Source: Streptomyces sp. 71268 (GTDB lineage: Bacteria > Actinomycetota > Actinomycetes > Streptomycetales > Streptomycetaceae). Taken from it: a stretch of DNA of 64,000 nt. Position 1 is the first letter of the stretch. Each line of letters begins with the position of its first letter. Made by a program: the position numbers and the translations under genes. The notes below the pieces were generated by a model. It saw only the letters and a list, made by a program, of their open reading frames with translations. It made no database searches and was not told the DNA's origin. This document shows positions 17,695 through 26,143 of this stretch, one piece after another. The stretch spans positions 8,128,501-8,192,500 of the forward strand of contig NZ_CP114200.1 in assembly GCF_029392895.1 (NCBI RefSeq), given 5' to 3'.

Positions 17695-18144
17695 ATGTCG
17701 CTCGTGATGTCCCCGCTGGCCGGGCGTGCCATCGGCCTCGCCGCTGTTCCCGATCCGGTGTTCTCCGGGGCGATGGTCGGCCCGGGCACCGCCATCGACC
17801 CCGTCCGCGAGGAGGGCGTGGCCGTCGCCCCGGTCAGCGGCGTCATCGTGTCGCTGCACCCGCACGCGTTCGTCGTCGTCGACGACGAGGGCCACGGGGT
17901 CCTCACGCACCTGGGCATCGACACCGTGCAGCTCGCCGGCGAGGGCTTCGAGCTGCTGGTGAACAAGGGCGACACGGTGGCCACCGGTGACCCGGTGGTG
18001 CGCTGGAACCCGGCCGAGGTCGAGCGCGCGGGCAAGTCCCCGGTGTGCCCCGTGGTGGCGCTCGAGGCCACCGCTGACGCGCTCAGCGAGGTCGTGGAGG
18101 AGGGGGAGGTCGCCCCCGAGGGCGTGCTCTTCCGCTGGCAGTAG
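17695..18144 (+). CDS. crr: PTS glucose-type EIIA component (Crr)
   Basis: A 149-residue EIIA-Glc family protein. It takes the phosphate from HPr-His~P on the active-site histidine in LTHLGIDTVQL and passes it to an EIIB domain; the second conserved histidine is in HPHAFVV. In Streptomyces the single Crr serves the GlcNAc PTS (with NagE2/NagF) rather than glucose. It is followed by ptsI on the same strand and preceded by the SIS gene. A GAAAGG ribosome-binding site precedes the ATG. Confidence 0.95.
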   Translation: MSLVMSPLAGRAIGLAAVPDPVFSGAMVGPGTAIDPVREEGVAVAPVSGVIVSLHPHAFVVVDDEGHGVLTHLGIDTVQLAGEGFELLVNKGDTVATGDPVVRWNPAEVERAGKSPVCPVVALEATADALSEVVEEGEVAPEGVLFRWQ

Positions 18145-18283
18145 TAGGTCGTGAGCGGGTGGCCGTGGGGGCCACCCGCTCCGTACGGCGGGGCGGGGCG
18201 ACCGCCCCGCGTCGGCGTGTTCGCGGGACGTGCGCGGGCGCGGATGCGTTGGGTTTCATCGGGTGGAACGGGAGATGGGTGTC

Positions 18284-19954
18284 ATGGAGACGGTGCTGCG
18301 TGGCGTCGGCGTAAGCGACGGGGTAGCGGTGGGCGAGGTGCGCCACATGGGCACCGCCGTGCTGGAACCGCCGGTGCGTACGGTCGCCGCCGACGAGGTG
18401 GAGCGCGAGCAGGCGCGCGCTCGGCAGGCCGTGGAGTGGGTGGCCGCCGACCTGGTGGCGCGCGGCAACCTGGCGGGCGGTGAGGCCCAGGCCGTGCTCG
18501 AGGCGCAGGCGCTGATGGCGCGCGACCCGGAGCTGGCCACCGACGTGGAGCGCCGGATCGCCGAGGGCAGCACGGCCGAGCGCGCCGTCTACGACGCGTT
18601 CGCCGCCTACCGGGTGCTGCTCCTGGGGGCCGGCGACTACCTGGCCGGCCGGGTCGCGGACCTGGACGACGTACGCAACCGCCTGGTGGCCCGCCTCCTC
18701 GGCGTGCCGATGCCGGGCGTGCCGGACAGCGACCACCCGTACGTGCTGGTCGCGCGGGACCTGGCGCCGGCCGACACGGCGCTGCTCGACCCGGCGCTCG
18801 TGCTGGGCTTCGTCACCCAGGAGGGTGGCCCCACCAGCCACAGCGCGATCCTCGCGCGGGCGCTCGGGGTGCCCGCCGTGGTCGCGGTGCCCGGGGCCGG
18901 CGAACTTGTGGAGGGCACCACGGTGGCGCTCGACGGCGCCGACGGCCAGGTCGTGATCGAGCCGGGCGAGGAGCTGCGGGCCGAACTCGTGGCGCGGGCC
19001 GAGCAGCGCCGCGCCGCGGTGGCCTCGGTCAGCGGCCCCGGCGCCACCAGCGACGGGCACGCGGTGCCGCTGCTGGCCAACATCGGCGGGGTCGGCGACG
19101 TGGCCGCGGCCGTGCAGGCCGGCGCGGAGGGCGTGGGTCTGTTCCGGACCGAGTTCCTGTTCCTGGACGACCACAAGCAGGCCCCGTCGGTCGAGGTGCA
19201 GCAGGAGGCGTACCGGCAGGTCCTCGAGGCGTTCCCCGAGGGGCGCGTGGTGGTGCGGGTGCTGGACGCCGGCGCCGACAAGCCGCTGGACTTCCTCACC
19301 CCCGCCGAGGAGCCGAACCCGGCGCTCGGCGTGCGCGGCCTGCGTACCCTGCTCGACCACCCCGAGGTGCTGGCGGGCCAGCTCACGGCGCTGACGCGGG
19401 CCGCCGAAGGGCTGTCGGTGCGGCTTGAGGTGATGGCGCCGATGGTGGCCGACCGGGCCGACGCGGCCCAGTTCGCCGCGGCCTGCCAGGCCGCCGGGCT
19501 GCCGGCCAAGGTGGGCGCGATGGTGGAGATCCCCTCCGCCGCGCTGCGCGCTGGCGCGCTGCTGCGCGAGGTGGACTTCCTGTCGCTGGGCACCAACGAC
19601 CTGGCCCAGTACACCTTCGCGGCCGACCGGCAGACCGGTTCGCTGGCGCGGCTCCAGGACCCCTGGCAGCCCGCGCTGCTCGACCTGGTGCACGCGGCGG
19701 CGCAGGCGGCGCAGACGCGGGGCAAGAGCTGCGGGGTGTGTGGCGAGGCCGCCGCCGACCCGCTGCTGGCCTGCGTCCTGACCGGCCTGGGCGTCACCAG
19801 CCTGTCGATGAGCCCCACCGCCATCCCGCGGGTGCGCGCCACGCTGGCGCAGTACACGCTGGCGGCCTGCCAGGAGGCGGCCCGCGCCGCCCTGGCCGCC
19901 GACACGCCGCAGGAGGCGCGCGAGGCCGTCAAGGGCGTCCTCGGCGTGGCCTGA
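18284..19954 (+). CDS. ptsI: PTS enzyme I (PtsI)
   Basis: A 556-residue phosphoenolpyruvate-protein phosphotransferase. The phosphorylated histidine lies in QEGGPTSHSAILARALG (about residue 190). The PEP-binding TIM barrel includes GVGLFRTEFLFLD and FLSLGTNDLAQYTFAADR, with the active-site cysteine in GKSCGVCGEAA. It transfers phosphate from PEP to HPr. The ATG at 18284 is chosen over the one nine bases upstream because GGGAG is correctly spaced for it and the family begins METxLRGVGVS. A 16-bp perfect terminator follows. Confidence 0.95.
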   Translation: METVLRGVGVSDGVAVGEVRHMGTAVLEPPVRTVAADEVEREQARARQAVEWVAADLVARGNLAGGEAQAVLEAQALMARDPELATDVERRIAEGSTAERAVYDAFAAYRVLLLGAGDYLAGRVADLDDVRNRLVARLLGVPMPGVPDSDHPYVLVARDLAPADTALLDPALVLGFVTQEGGPTSHSAILARALGVPAVVAVPGAGELVEGTTVALDGADGQVVIEPGEELRAELVARAEQRRAAVASVSGPGATSDGHAVPLLANIGGVGDVAAAVQAGAEGVGLFRTEFLFLDDHKQAPSVEVQQEAYRQVLEAFPEGRVVVRVLDAGADKPLDFLTPAEEPNPALGVRGLRTLLDHPEVLAGQLTALTRAAEGLSVRLEVMAPMVADRADAAQFAAACQAAGLPAKVGAMVEIPSAALRAGALLREVDFLSLGTNDLAQYTFAADRQTGSLARLQDPWQPALLDLVHAAAQAAQTRGKSCGVCGEAAADPLLACVLTGLGVTSLSMSPTAIPRVRATLAQYTLAACQEAARAALAADTPQEAREAVKGVLGVA

Positions 19955-19971
19955 CCCCGCCCGCTCACCCG

Positions 19972-20017
19972 CCGCGCGCCGGCCGGACCGCGTCTCGCGG
20001 CTCCGGCCGGCGCGCGG
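19972..20017. terminator. Bidirectional terminator ptsI/TetR
   Basis: Perfect 16-bp inverted repeat (CCGCGCGCCGGCCGGA and complement) around a 14-base spacer, lying between two convergent genes. Confidence 0.8.
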
Positions 20018-20033
20018 CCGTCTCCGCGCCCGG

Positions 20034-20741
20034 TCAGGGCGTGGCGCCGCCCGCCTGACCGGACCGGGGCAGGGCGCCGTCCAGGATGTGGCTGAGGCCG
20101 TCCTCGTAGCGGTACTCGGCCTCCCAGTGGTGTGAACGACCCACCAGGCGGGCCAGGTTGGGGAAGTCGGCCGGGTCCCGGCTGGCCATGGCCACGTCGA
20201 TGTAGTGCGGCGCCGGCTCGCCCGCCTGCCCCGTGGCCACGTCCACCGCGCCCGGCCGGGGCGCGGCGGAGACGACCTGGCCGGCCGTGAAGTACCAGAT
20301 GGTCTGGTGCGTCCGGTAGGCGTGCTGGTCGTCGAGGCCGAGTGCCACGAGCGCGGCCATGATCTCCTCGGTCATCCAGACGGCCGACACCCCCACCAGT
20401 TCGCCGCGCGCGACGATCGGCACCACCCACGGGTTGTCCATGAACGCCCGGTACATCAGCGTGCACGCCGCCAGCAGGCGCTCCCGTGGCTCCTCGGGCA
20501 GCTCGGGCCGGGGCAGGCTGCGCGCGACGTGCTCAAGGACGAGCACGAGCAACTCGTCCTTGTCCCGTACGTGGTGGTAGACGGCCATCGGCGTGCTGCG
20601 CAGCGCGCTGGCCAGCCGCCGCATCGTCAGGTGCTCGGCGCCATCGCTGAGGATGATCTCGTGGGCCGCCTCGACGATCTGTTCGCGCGAGAGCCGCGGT
20701 GGCCGCCCCCGTCTCGGTCTGGTGGTCGTGTTCCCGGTCAG
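20034..20741 (-). CDS. TetR-family regulator, probable CTG start
   Basis: A 235-residue TetR regulator when read from CTG. The N-terminal helix-turn-helix RGRPPRLSREQIVEAA...TMRRLASALRSTPMAVYHHVRDKDELL is complete only if translation begins well upstream of the first ATG (20624), which falls inside the DNA-binding domain. No ATG, GTG or TTG exists in frame upstream, but CTG at 20741 is preceded by GAGGG at a seven-base spacing. The C-terminal part resembles TetR_C_1-like ligand domains. A near-perfect 20-bp inverted repeat at 20828 is a likely autoregulatory operator. Ligand unknown. Confidence 0.8.
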   Translation of the reverse strand: MTGNTTTRPRRGRPPRLSREQIVEAAHEIILSDGAEHLTMRRLASALRSTPMAVYHHVRDKDELLVLVLEHVARSLPRPELPEEPRERLLAACTLMYRAFMDNPWVVPIVARGELVGVSAVWMTEEIMAALVALGLDDQHAYRTHQTIWYFTAGQVVSAAPRPGAVDVATGQAGEPAPHYIDVAMASRDPADFPNLARLVGRSHHWEAEYRYEDGLSHILDGALPRSGQAGGATP

Positions 20742-21181
20742 CGCTCCGCCCTCACCGTCTCGCCCCGTCTCTCCTCGCCCGCGCCGCGCCCGTCCGTCAG
20801 AGCTGCCGCGGAGGCCTGAGGGTGCGTTTATCGTACGCGTACGTTAATTCGCGTCGGGCCTTGTCGCGGGCCGGCGCGCCGACCGTGGCGTGCCCGGCGG
20901 CGAGCCACGCTGTCCTTCGGGCGTCGTCCACCACCCTCGCCATCCTCACCACCGCACTGAGGGGCGGCATGCGCGACGGCGGGCCGGCACGGCCACACGG
21001 CGGGTGCCGGGACGCGCGCCCGCCACCGGGGGGCGAACGGAGCGCCGCGGGCGTGGCCGGTGGCGCCTTCGGCATGCGGATCGGCGGCGTACTGGCCGGG
21101 TGCCTCAACAGGCGCTGGGTGTCGCTCGTCCACCTGTCTTCCTCTCCCGCTTCGGTTCCCGTTACCCGCGACGGGTCCTCG
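20742..21181. other. Intergenic region upstream of the TetR gene
   Basis: About 440 bp between the P-type ATPase stop and the TetR start. Apart from the inverted repeat at 20828-20847 and the ribosome-binding site for the CTG start, I see no gene. Open frames here have no normal coding character. Confidence 0.45.
20828..20847. promoter_or_regulatory. TetR-type operator
   Basis: TTATCGTACGCGTACGTTAA is a 20-bp inverted repeat with one mismatched pair and a perfect CGTACGCGTACG centre, about 90 bp upstream of the TetR start. It is also one of the few AT-containing spots in the gap. Confidence 0.65.
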
Positions 21182-23239
21182 TCAGGCCGCCGCCCGCCTC
21201 CAGGCAGCGCCGCGCAGCAGTCGGAGGCCGTTCAGCCCCACGAGCACGGTGGAGCCCTCGTGGCCGGCGACGCCGAGTGGCAGCGGCAGGTGCCCGATCA
21301 GGTCCCAGGCCACCAGGGTGCCGATGCACACCGACGCGATGACCAGGTTCTGCCGGACCACCCGGCGGGCCCGGCGGGAGAGGGCCACCACGGCGGGCAC
21401 GGTGCCCAGTTCGTCGCGTACGACCACGGCGTCCGCCGTCTCCAGGGCCAGGTCGGAGCCGGCCCGGCCCATGGCGATGCCGCTGTGCGCCGCGGCGAGC
21501 GCCGGGGCGTCGTTGACCCCGTCCCCGACGACGAGCACCTTGCGCCCGGCCTCCTGCCAGGCCCGTACGGCCGCGACCTTGTCCTGCGGCAGGAGGTCGG
21601 CCCGTACGTCACCGATCCCGGTCTGGGCGCCGAGCCGGGCCGCGGCACGTCCGTTGTCGCCGGTGAGCAACGCGGGCTCGGCGCCGGTGAGTTCGCGCAG
21701 CGCGGCGACGGCGTCGGCCGCGCCCGCGCGCGTACGGTCCTCGACGGCCAGCACCGCCACGGGCCGGCCGGCGACCAGGACGACCACGGCGGTGCGGCCC
21801 GCGCCCTCCTCCTCGTCCACCACCCGCCACGCCTCGGCCACCTCCGGCGCGGCCTCGGTCACCGCCGGCGCGTCCTCGGTCACCGCCGCGGCGCGGGCGC
21901 GCTCGCCCAGCGTCGCGGCCGGGCTGCCGACCCGTACCTCCCGGCCCGCCACCACCGCGCGCACCCCGCTGCCGGGCGCGGAGGCGAACTCGCGGGCGGG
22001 CTCCAGGGTCAGGCCGCGCTCGCGCGCCGCGTCCACCACGGCCCGCGCCAGCGGATGTTCGCTCGGCTGCTCGGCGGCCGCGGCCAGCGCCAGGGCCGTG
22101 TCGCGCGCGGCCGCGACGGAGGTGTCGGCCGCGCCACCGCCCGGCGCCTCCCGCCCGAGCACCCGCACGGCCGCCACGCGGGGCGCGCCCTCGGTCAGGG
22201 TGCCGGTCTTGTCCAGGGCCACCTGGTCCACCTCGCCCAGCCGCTCCATCACCACCGCGGACTTCACCAGCACGCCGTGCCGGCCCGCGTTGGCGATCGC
22301 CGACAGCAGCGGCGGCATGGTGGCCAGGACCACCGCGCACGGCGAGGCCACGATCATGAACGTCATGGCGCGCAGCAGCGTCTCGGTGAACTCCGCGCCG
22401 AGCGCCAGCGGGACGGCGAACAGCGCCAGGGTGGCCACGACGACGCCGACCGAGTAGCGCTGCTCGACCTTCTCGATGAACAACTGGGTCGGCGCCTTGG
22501 TCTCGCTGGCCTCCTCGACCATGGCCACGATCCGGGCGATGACGAAGTCCCCGGGGTCGCGGTCAACGCGTACGCGCAGCGCGCCCGTGCCGTTCAGCGT
22601 GCCCGCGAACGCCTCGTCGCCAGGGCGTTTGGCCACCGGTAGCGGTTCGCCGGTGATGGTGGCCTGGTCCACGTCGCTGGCGCCCTCGACCACCGTGCCG
22701 TCGGCCGGCAGCCGTTCGCCCGGGCGCACCACCACCGTGTCACCGACCCGCAACTCGGCGACCCCCACGCGCTGTTCGGTGCCGTCGGCGGTCAGTCGCA
22801 GGGCGGTGGCCGGAGCCAGGTCGAGCAGGCCGCGCACCGAATCGGCCGTGCGCCGGGTGGCCAGCGCCTCCAGGGCGCCGGAGGTGGCGAAGATGACGAT
22901 CAGCAGCCCGCCGTCCAGGAACTGGCCGATGCTCGCCGCGCCCAGCGCGGCGACCACCATCAGCAGGTCGACGTCGAGGGTCCTGGCGCGCAGCGCCACC
23001 AGGCCCGCGTGGCCCGGCTCCCAGCCGCCCGCCGCGTAGCACACCGCGTAGAGCGGGCCCCACGTCCAGGCGGGGGCGCCGGCCAGGTCCAGGGGGAAGG
23101 CCAGCGCGAAGGCGAGCGCGGCGAGCGCGGCCCAGCGCACCTCGGGCAGCGCGGTCAGGCGGGTCGGGCGCGGTGGTGGCGGGCCACCCGGGGCGGCGGG
23201 GGAGGGGAGGCGGTGCTCGTCGACGAGCTGAGCTGCCAT
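21182..23239 (-). CDS. P1B-4-type heavy-metal P-type ATPase (cobalt/zinc/iron exporter)
   Basis: A 685-residue metal-transporting P-type ATPase. It has the phosphorylation motif ALDKTGTLTEG, the TGE actuator (ITGEPLPV), the hinge GDGVNDAPAL, the membrane SPC motif (ASPCAVVLA) and, near the C terminus, HEGSTVLVGLNGLRLL. The SPC plus HEGxT pair and the lack of an N-terminal cysteine-rich metal domain are marks of the P1B-4 group (CoaT/CtpD/CtpJ-like), which exports Co2+, and in some members Fe2+ or Zn2+. The ATG at 23239 has GAGG upstream. It is divergent from a SmtB/ArsR sensor with a shared operator. Confidence 0.92.
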   Translation of the reverse strand: MAAQLVDEHRLPSPAAPGGPPPPRPTRLTALPEVRWAALAALAFALAFPLDLAGAPAWTWGPLYAVCYAAGGWEPGHAGLVALRARTLDVDLLMVVAALGAASIGQFLDGGLLIVIFATSGALEALATRRTADSVRGLLDLAPATALRLTADGTEQRVGVAELRVGDTVVVRPGERLPADGTVVEGASDVDQATITGEPLPVAKRPGDEAFAGTLNGTGALRVRVDRDPGDFVIARIVAMVEEASETKAPTQLFIEKVEQRYSVGVVVATLALFAVPLALGAEFTETLLRAMTFMIVASPCAVVLATMPPLLSAIANAGRHGVLVKSAVVMERLGEVDQVALDKTGTLTEGAPRVAAVRVLGREAPGGGAADTSVAAARDTALALAAAAEQPSEHPLARAVVDAARERGLTLEPAREFASAPGSGVRAVVAGREVRVGSPAATLGERARAAAVTEDAPAVTEAAPEVAEAWRVVDEEEGAGRTAVVVLVAGRPVAVLAVEDRTRAGAADAVAALRELTGAEPALLTGDNGRAAARLGAQTGIGDVRADLLPQDKVAAVRAWQEAGRKVLVVGDGVNDAPALAAAHSGIAMGRAGSDLALETADAVVVRDELGTVPAVVALSRRARRVVRQNLVIASVCIGTLVAWDLIGHLPLPLGVAGHEGSTVLVGLNGLRLLRGAAWRRAAA

Positions 23240-23295
23240 GGCGGCGTACCTCTTCGCGGGCCGGGAAACGGACGGGGTCCCCCCACCATAGCCGA

Positions 23296-23319
23296 ACACA
23301 TGAAGAGATCTTCAAGTGT
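23296..23319. promoter_or_regulatory. ArsR/SmtB-type operator between ATPase and sensor
   Basis: A 24-bp inverted repeat with halves ACACATGAAGAG and ATCTTCAAGTGT, matching in 20 of 24 positions and holding a TGAA-AGATCT-TCA core. It lies between the two divergent starts, as for SmtB/CzrA-type repressors. Confidence 0.75.
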
Positions 23320-23340
23320 TTGCGTAGGGTCGCGACTACG

Positions 23341-23709
23341 ATGACCCGTATGGGACACGGAGCTAACGGAGCAAGGGGTGAGACCACCCCGGTGGAACTG
23401 CTCGACGCGGATTCCGCCGCCACCATCGCCGCCACGCTCCAGGCCCTGGCGACGCCGTCGCGGCTGATGATCCTCACCCGGCTGCGGCAGGGGCCCTGCC
23501 CGGTGACCGAACTGGCCGAAGCCGTCGGCATGGAGCAGTCCGCCGTCTCCCACCAACTGCGCCTGCTGCGCGCCCTCGGCCTGGTCACCGGCTCCCGGCA
23601 GGGCCGACGCATCGTCTACAGCCTCTACGACCACCACGTCGCCCAGCTCCTGGACGAGGCGGTCTACCACATCGAGCACCTGCGCCTCGGCGCCCGCGAC
23701 CTGCCCTGA
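23341..23709 (+). CDS. ArsR/SmtB-family metal-sensing repressor
   Basis: A 122-residue winged-helix repressor. The recognition helix is in VTELAEAVGMEQSAVSHQLRLL. The C-terminal helix YDHHVAQLLDEAVYHIEH keeps D-x-H followed ten residues later by H, as in the alpha-5 metal site of SmtB/CzrA/NmtR, but the last ligand is H where SmtB has E. This favours sensing of Zn2+, Co2+ or Ni2+ over arsenite. Metal binding would release the operator and switch on the divergent exporter. The start could also be the ATG nine bases downstream. Confidence 0.9.
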   Translation: MTRMGHGANGARGETTPVELLDADSAATIAATLQALATPSRLMILTRLRQGPCPVTELAEAVGMEQSAVSHQLRLLRALGLVTGSRQGRRIVYSLYDHHVAQLLDEAVYHIEHLRLGARDLP

Positions 23710-23814
23710 CCCGCCGCGCGCCCGGTCTTGGCGCCCCTCCGCAGGCCCGCCTCGGGTCGCGAGCCCGGACACGCAGCCCAGTCGCCCGTGGTGCTCCCCG
23801 GTCACCGGACGCCG

Positions 23815-25167
23815 TCAGCGACGGGAGGCGTCGGCGGCCCGCCCGTACGTCAGCCGCCGCAACGCCGCCTCGGCCGGCCCGCGCCGCCCCGCCCGCTCCA
23901 GCCCGTACGCCACCACCGCGCTCAGCAGCCACACGCCGACGGCGAAGGCCGCCATCCCGGCGCTGCCGAGCCCGGCGCCCAGGCCAAGGCCCCAGGCGGC
24001 GAGCAGCGGCGCGAAGACCAGCGAGTGCCCGAGGTAGCAGGACAGGGACCGCTTGCCGACGGCGCGCACCGCGCGCATCACCCGCCCGTGCCGAGGGCGG
24101 CGCGCGAGGCGGTCGGCCAGCAGGCCGAACAGCGCCACGTACCCGAGGCCGCCGGCGAGCCCGGTGCCGTCGAGGACCAGGCGCAGCGCGCCCTCCTCGG
24201 ACACCGCCTCGCCCGGCACGTCGAGCGCGCCGACGTGGGCGAGGGCCGAGGGCAGCGAGCCCGCCAGGCTGATCGTCAGGCCCACGGCGGCCGTCCAACC
24301 CAGCAGCGCGCGGTGCCGGTGCGGCTCTTCGAGCACCCGCCGTCGCGCCGCCCAGAACCCGAGCAGCACGGCCGCGTGCGAGGCGAAGGACAGCACCGGG
24401 CCGAGCGAGGTGATGAACGACCAGGTGAGCAGCCGCGTGCCGGCCGCGGCGAGCACGCTCTCCTCGCCCGAGGCGTACGCGTCGGACGACGGGTCGCCGC
24501 CCGTGCTGCCCAGGGCGCCGAGGTCGCCGCTGGCCACGGCCACAAGCCCGGGCGTCATCAGCGCGATCGACAGCCCGGCGGCTACCCCCGCCGCGATCAG
24601 CACCGTGCGGTCGCTCCGGCGCAGGAACAGCCCGCCGATCAACAGGCACACCACGCCGTAGAAGCCGATGATGTCGCCGCCGAGCAGCAGCGCGGCGTGC
24701 GCGAAGCCGAACGCCACCAACCACAGGCCCCGGCGGCGCAGCAGCCCGGCCGCGGCGCGCTCGCTGGAGCCGGCCGCGCGCTGGCGCAGCAGGAGTTGGG
24801 TCATCCCGTAGCCGAAGAGGAACGCGAAGAGCGGGTTGACCCGCAGGTCCACCACCGTGATGAGCAGGAACTGCGTGACCCGGTCGAGCACGGACCCCTC
24901 GTCGGGGTGCCAGCCGGACGGGCCGTGCCGCGCGTCCCAGAGGTGGAAGACCGTGTTGGACAACACGATCATGAGCAGCATCGTGCCGCGCGCGAGGTCG
25001 GGGGCCAGGCTGCGCTCGGCGTCGCGTACGCCGCCGCGTGCGGGCCGCCGGGAGGTGCCGTGCGCGGCGGACGCCGGGGGCGGCGCGGTGGGTGCGGTGG
25101 TGTCCGGCGGGGTTGCCGCGGCCACGTCGGCCGGCCGGAGCGCGCTGGTGTCATCCATGATCCGCAC
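23815..25167 (-). CDS. DUF418-domain membrane protein
   Basis: A 450-residue polytopic membrane protein with about ten hydrophobic segments. It has the DUF418 features: FLFGYGMTQLLL in the N-terminal part and the C-terminal RAVGKRSLSCYLGHSLVF block (family: GRMALTNYLxQS). The first 55 residues are proline/alanine-rich and cytoplasmic or unstructured. DUF418 proteins are related to YeiB; their role is not established. The ATG follows a -10-like TAGCGT by seven to eight bases with no Shine-Dalgarno sequence, so a leaderless message is possible; a second ATG lies nine bases downstream. Confidence 0.82.
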   Translation of the reverse strand: MRIMDDTSALRPADVAAATPPDTTAPTAPPPASAAHGTSRRPARGGVRDAERSLAPDLARGTMLLMIVLSNTVFHLWDARHGPSGWHPDEGSVLDRVTQFLLITVVDLRVNPLFAFLFGYGMTQLLLRQRAAGSSERAAAGLLRRRGLWLVAFGFAHAALLLGGDIIGFYGVVCLLIGGLFLRRSDRTVLIAAGVAAGLSIALMTPGLVAVASGDLGALGSTGGDPSSDAYASGEESVLAAAGTRLLTWSFITSLGPVLSFASHAAVLLGFWAARRRVLEEPHRHRALLGWTAAVGLTISLAGSLPSALAHVGALDVPGEAVSEEGALRLVLDGTGLAGGLGYVALFGLLADRLARRPRHGRVMRAVRAVGKRSLSCYLGHSLVFAPLLAAWGLGLGAGLGSAGMAAFAVGVWLLSAVVAYGLERAGRRGPAEAALRRLTYGRAADASRR

Positions 25168-25358
25168 GCTAGGAACGGGGCCGTGGGTGGGGCATCGGCC
25201 ATCGGTCGCGCGGCCGGTGACTTAAGTAGCCGGCCGGCGCCGGTCCTGTCGCCGAACGGAGCGGTGGCGGGCGGGGAGTTGGGCCGTGGCGGCGGTGTCG
25301 CTGTCACCGCCCCGCCGCCACCACCCACTGCGCGGCGGCGCGCCGGCGCCCCGGCGCG

Positions 25359-26012
25359 TCAGGGGAGCCGGGCCTCGACGCGGGCGAGTTGGGCGGCGAG
25401 GGCCTCCTCGAACGCGGCGCGGCGGTCCGCCCCGAGGGGGCGGATGTCGCGGGCGAAGTGGGCCAGGGCGGGGAAGCGTTCGGGGTCGGCGCCGAGCACC
25501 GCGACGCGGAACTGCTCCAAGCCCTGTTCGTACTCCTTGGCGCCGATGGTGCTCATGCCGGCTTCGGAGGCGATGAGCGCGGCGACGACGACCACGATGT
25601 GGTGGTACCGCACCGGCACCTCCTCGTCGGGCAGGCCGGACGCGCGCAGGGCCTGGAGCAGTGCCTCCATGACCCGCCGGGAGCCGGTGCCGCCGGACCC
25701 GTACCGTCCCCAGACCACGGCGAGTTGGGGCTGCTCGCCGAAGGTCTCACGCAGGCGCAGGGCCACCGCGGTGACGCGCTGCCGCCAGTCGCCCTCCGGG
25801 TGGTAGCCGTCCATCGCGCTCAGCAGGATGCGGTCGGCCGCCGCGCGGAGCAGTTCGGTCTTGTTGCGGAAGTGCCGGTAGAGGCTGGAGGAGTCGGTCC
25901 CGAGCACGGCGGCGAGCTTGCGCACGCTGAACGACTCGGCGTCGCTCGTACGCAACAGCTCCACCGCCGTGTCCAGGATCTCCTCGGTCGACCATCGCCT
26001 GCGGCCCGTCAT
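25359..26012 (-). CDS. TetR-family regulator
   Basis: A 217-residue TetR repressor. The N-terminal helix-turn-helix is FSVRKLAAVLGTDSSSLYRHFRNKTELL, and the C-terminal domain resembles TetR_C (tetracycline-repressor-like). It is divergent from an alpha/beta hydrolase gene, and a perfect palindrome lies in between, so it most likely represses that gene and itself. The ligand is unknown. Confidence 0.9.
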   Translation of the reverse strand: MTGRRRWSTEEILDTAVELLRTSDAESFSVRKLAAVLGTDSSSLYRHFRNKTELLRAAADRILLSAMDGYHPEGDWRQRVTAVALRLRETFGEQPQLAVVWGRYGSGGTGSRRVMEALLQALRASGLPDEEVPVRYHHIVVVVAALIASEAGMSTIGAKEYEQGLEQFRVAVLGADPERFPALAHFARDIRPLGADRRAAFEEALAAQLARVEARLP

Positions 26013-26050
26013 CTCGCCCCTCTCGTCAGCGCACAGCCTATTCTATGCAC

Positions 26051-26078
26051 TTGCTGTTGCACGCAGTGCGTGCATAAT
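26051..26078 (+). promoter_or_regulatory. Candidate promoter of the hydrolase/P5C-reductase pair
   Basis: TTGCTG (26051-26056) and CATAAT (26073-26078) with a 16-base spacer. The TetR-type palindrome fills the spacer. On the other strand TAGAAT (26042-26047 region) is a good -10 for the TetR gene. Confidence 0.5.
26058..26074. promoter_or_regulatory. TetR-type operator palindrome
   Basis: TGCACGCAGTGCGTGCA: perfect eight-base arms around one central base, sitting between the divergent -10 elements of the TetR and hydrolase genes. Confidence 0.75.
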
Positions 26079-26143
26079 CGAGTGCGACATGCGTACCAGC
26101 CACCACGGCACCCGGCACCTGGCCGGGAAGGGGAGAGGGACAC

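Noticed and set aside
20034..20624. TetR gene starting at ATG 20624
   Set aside because: This start would remove half of the helix-turn-helix; upstream codons clearly continue the domain.
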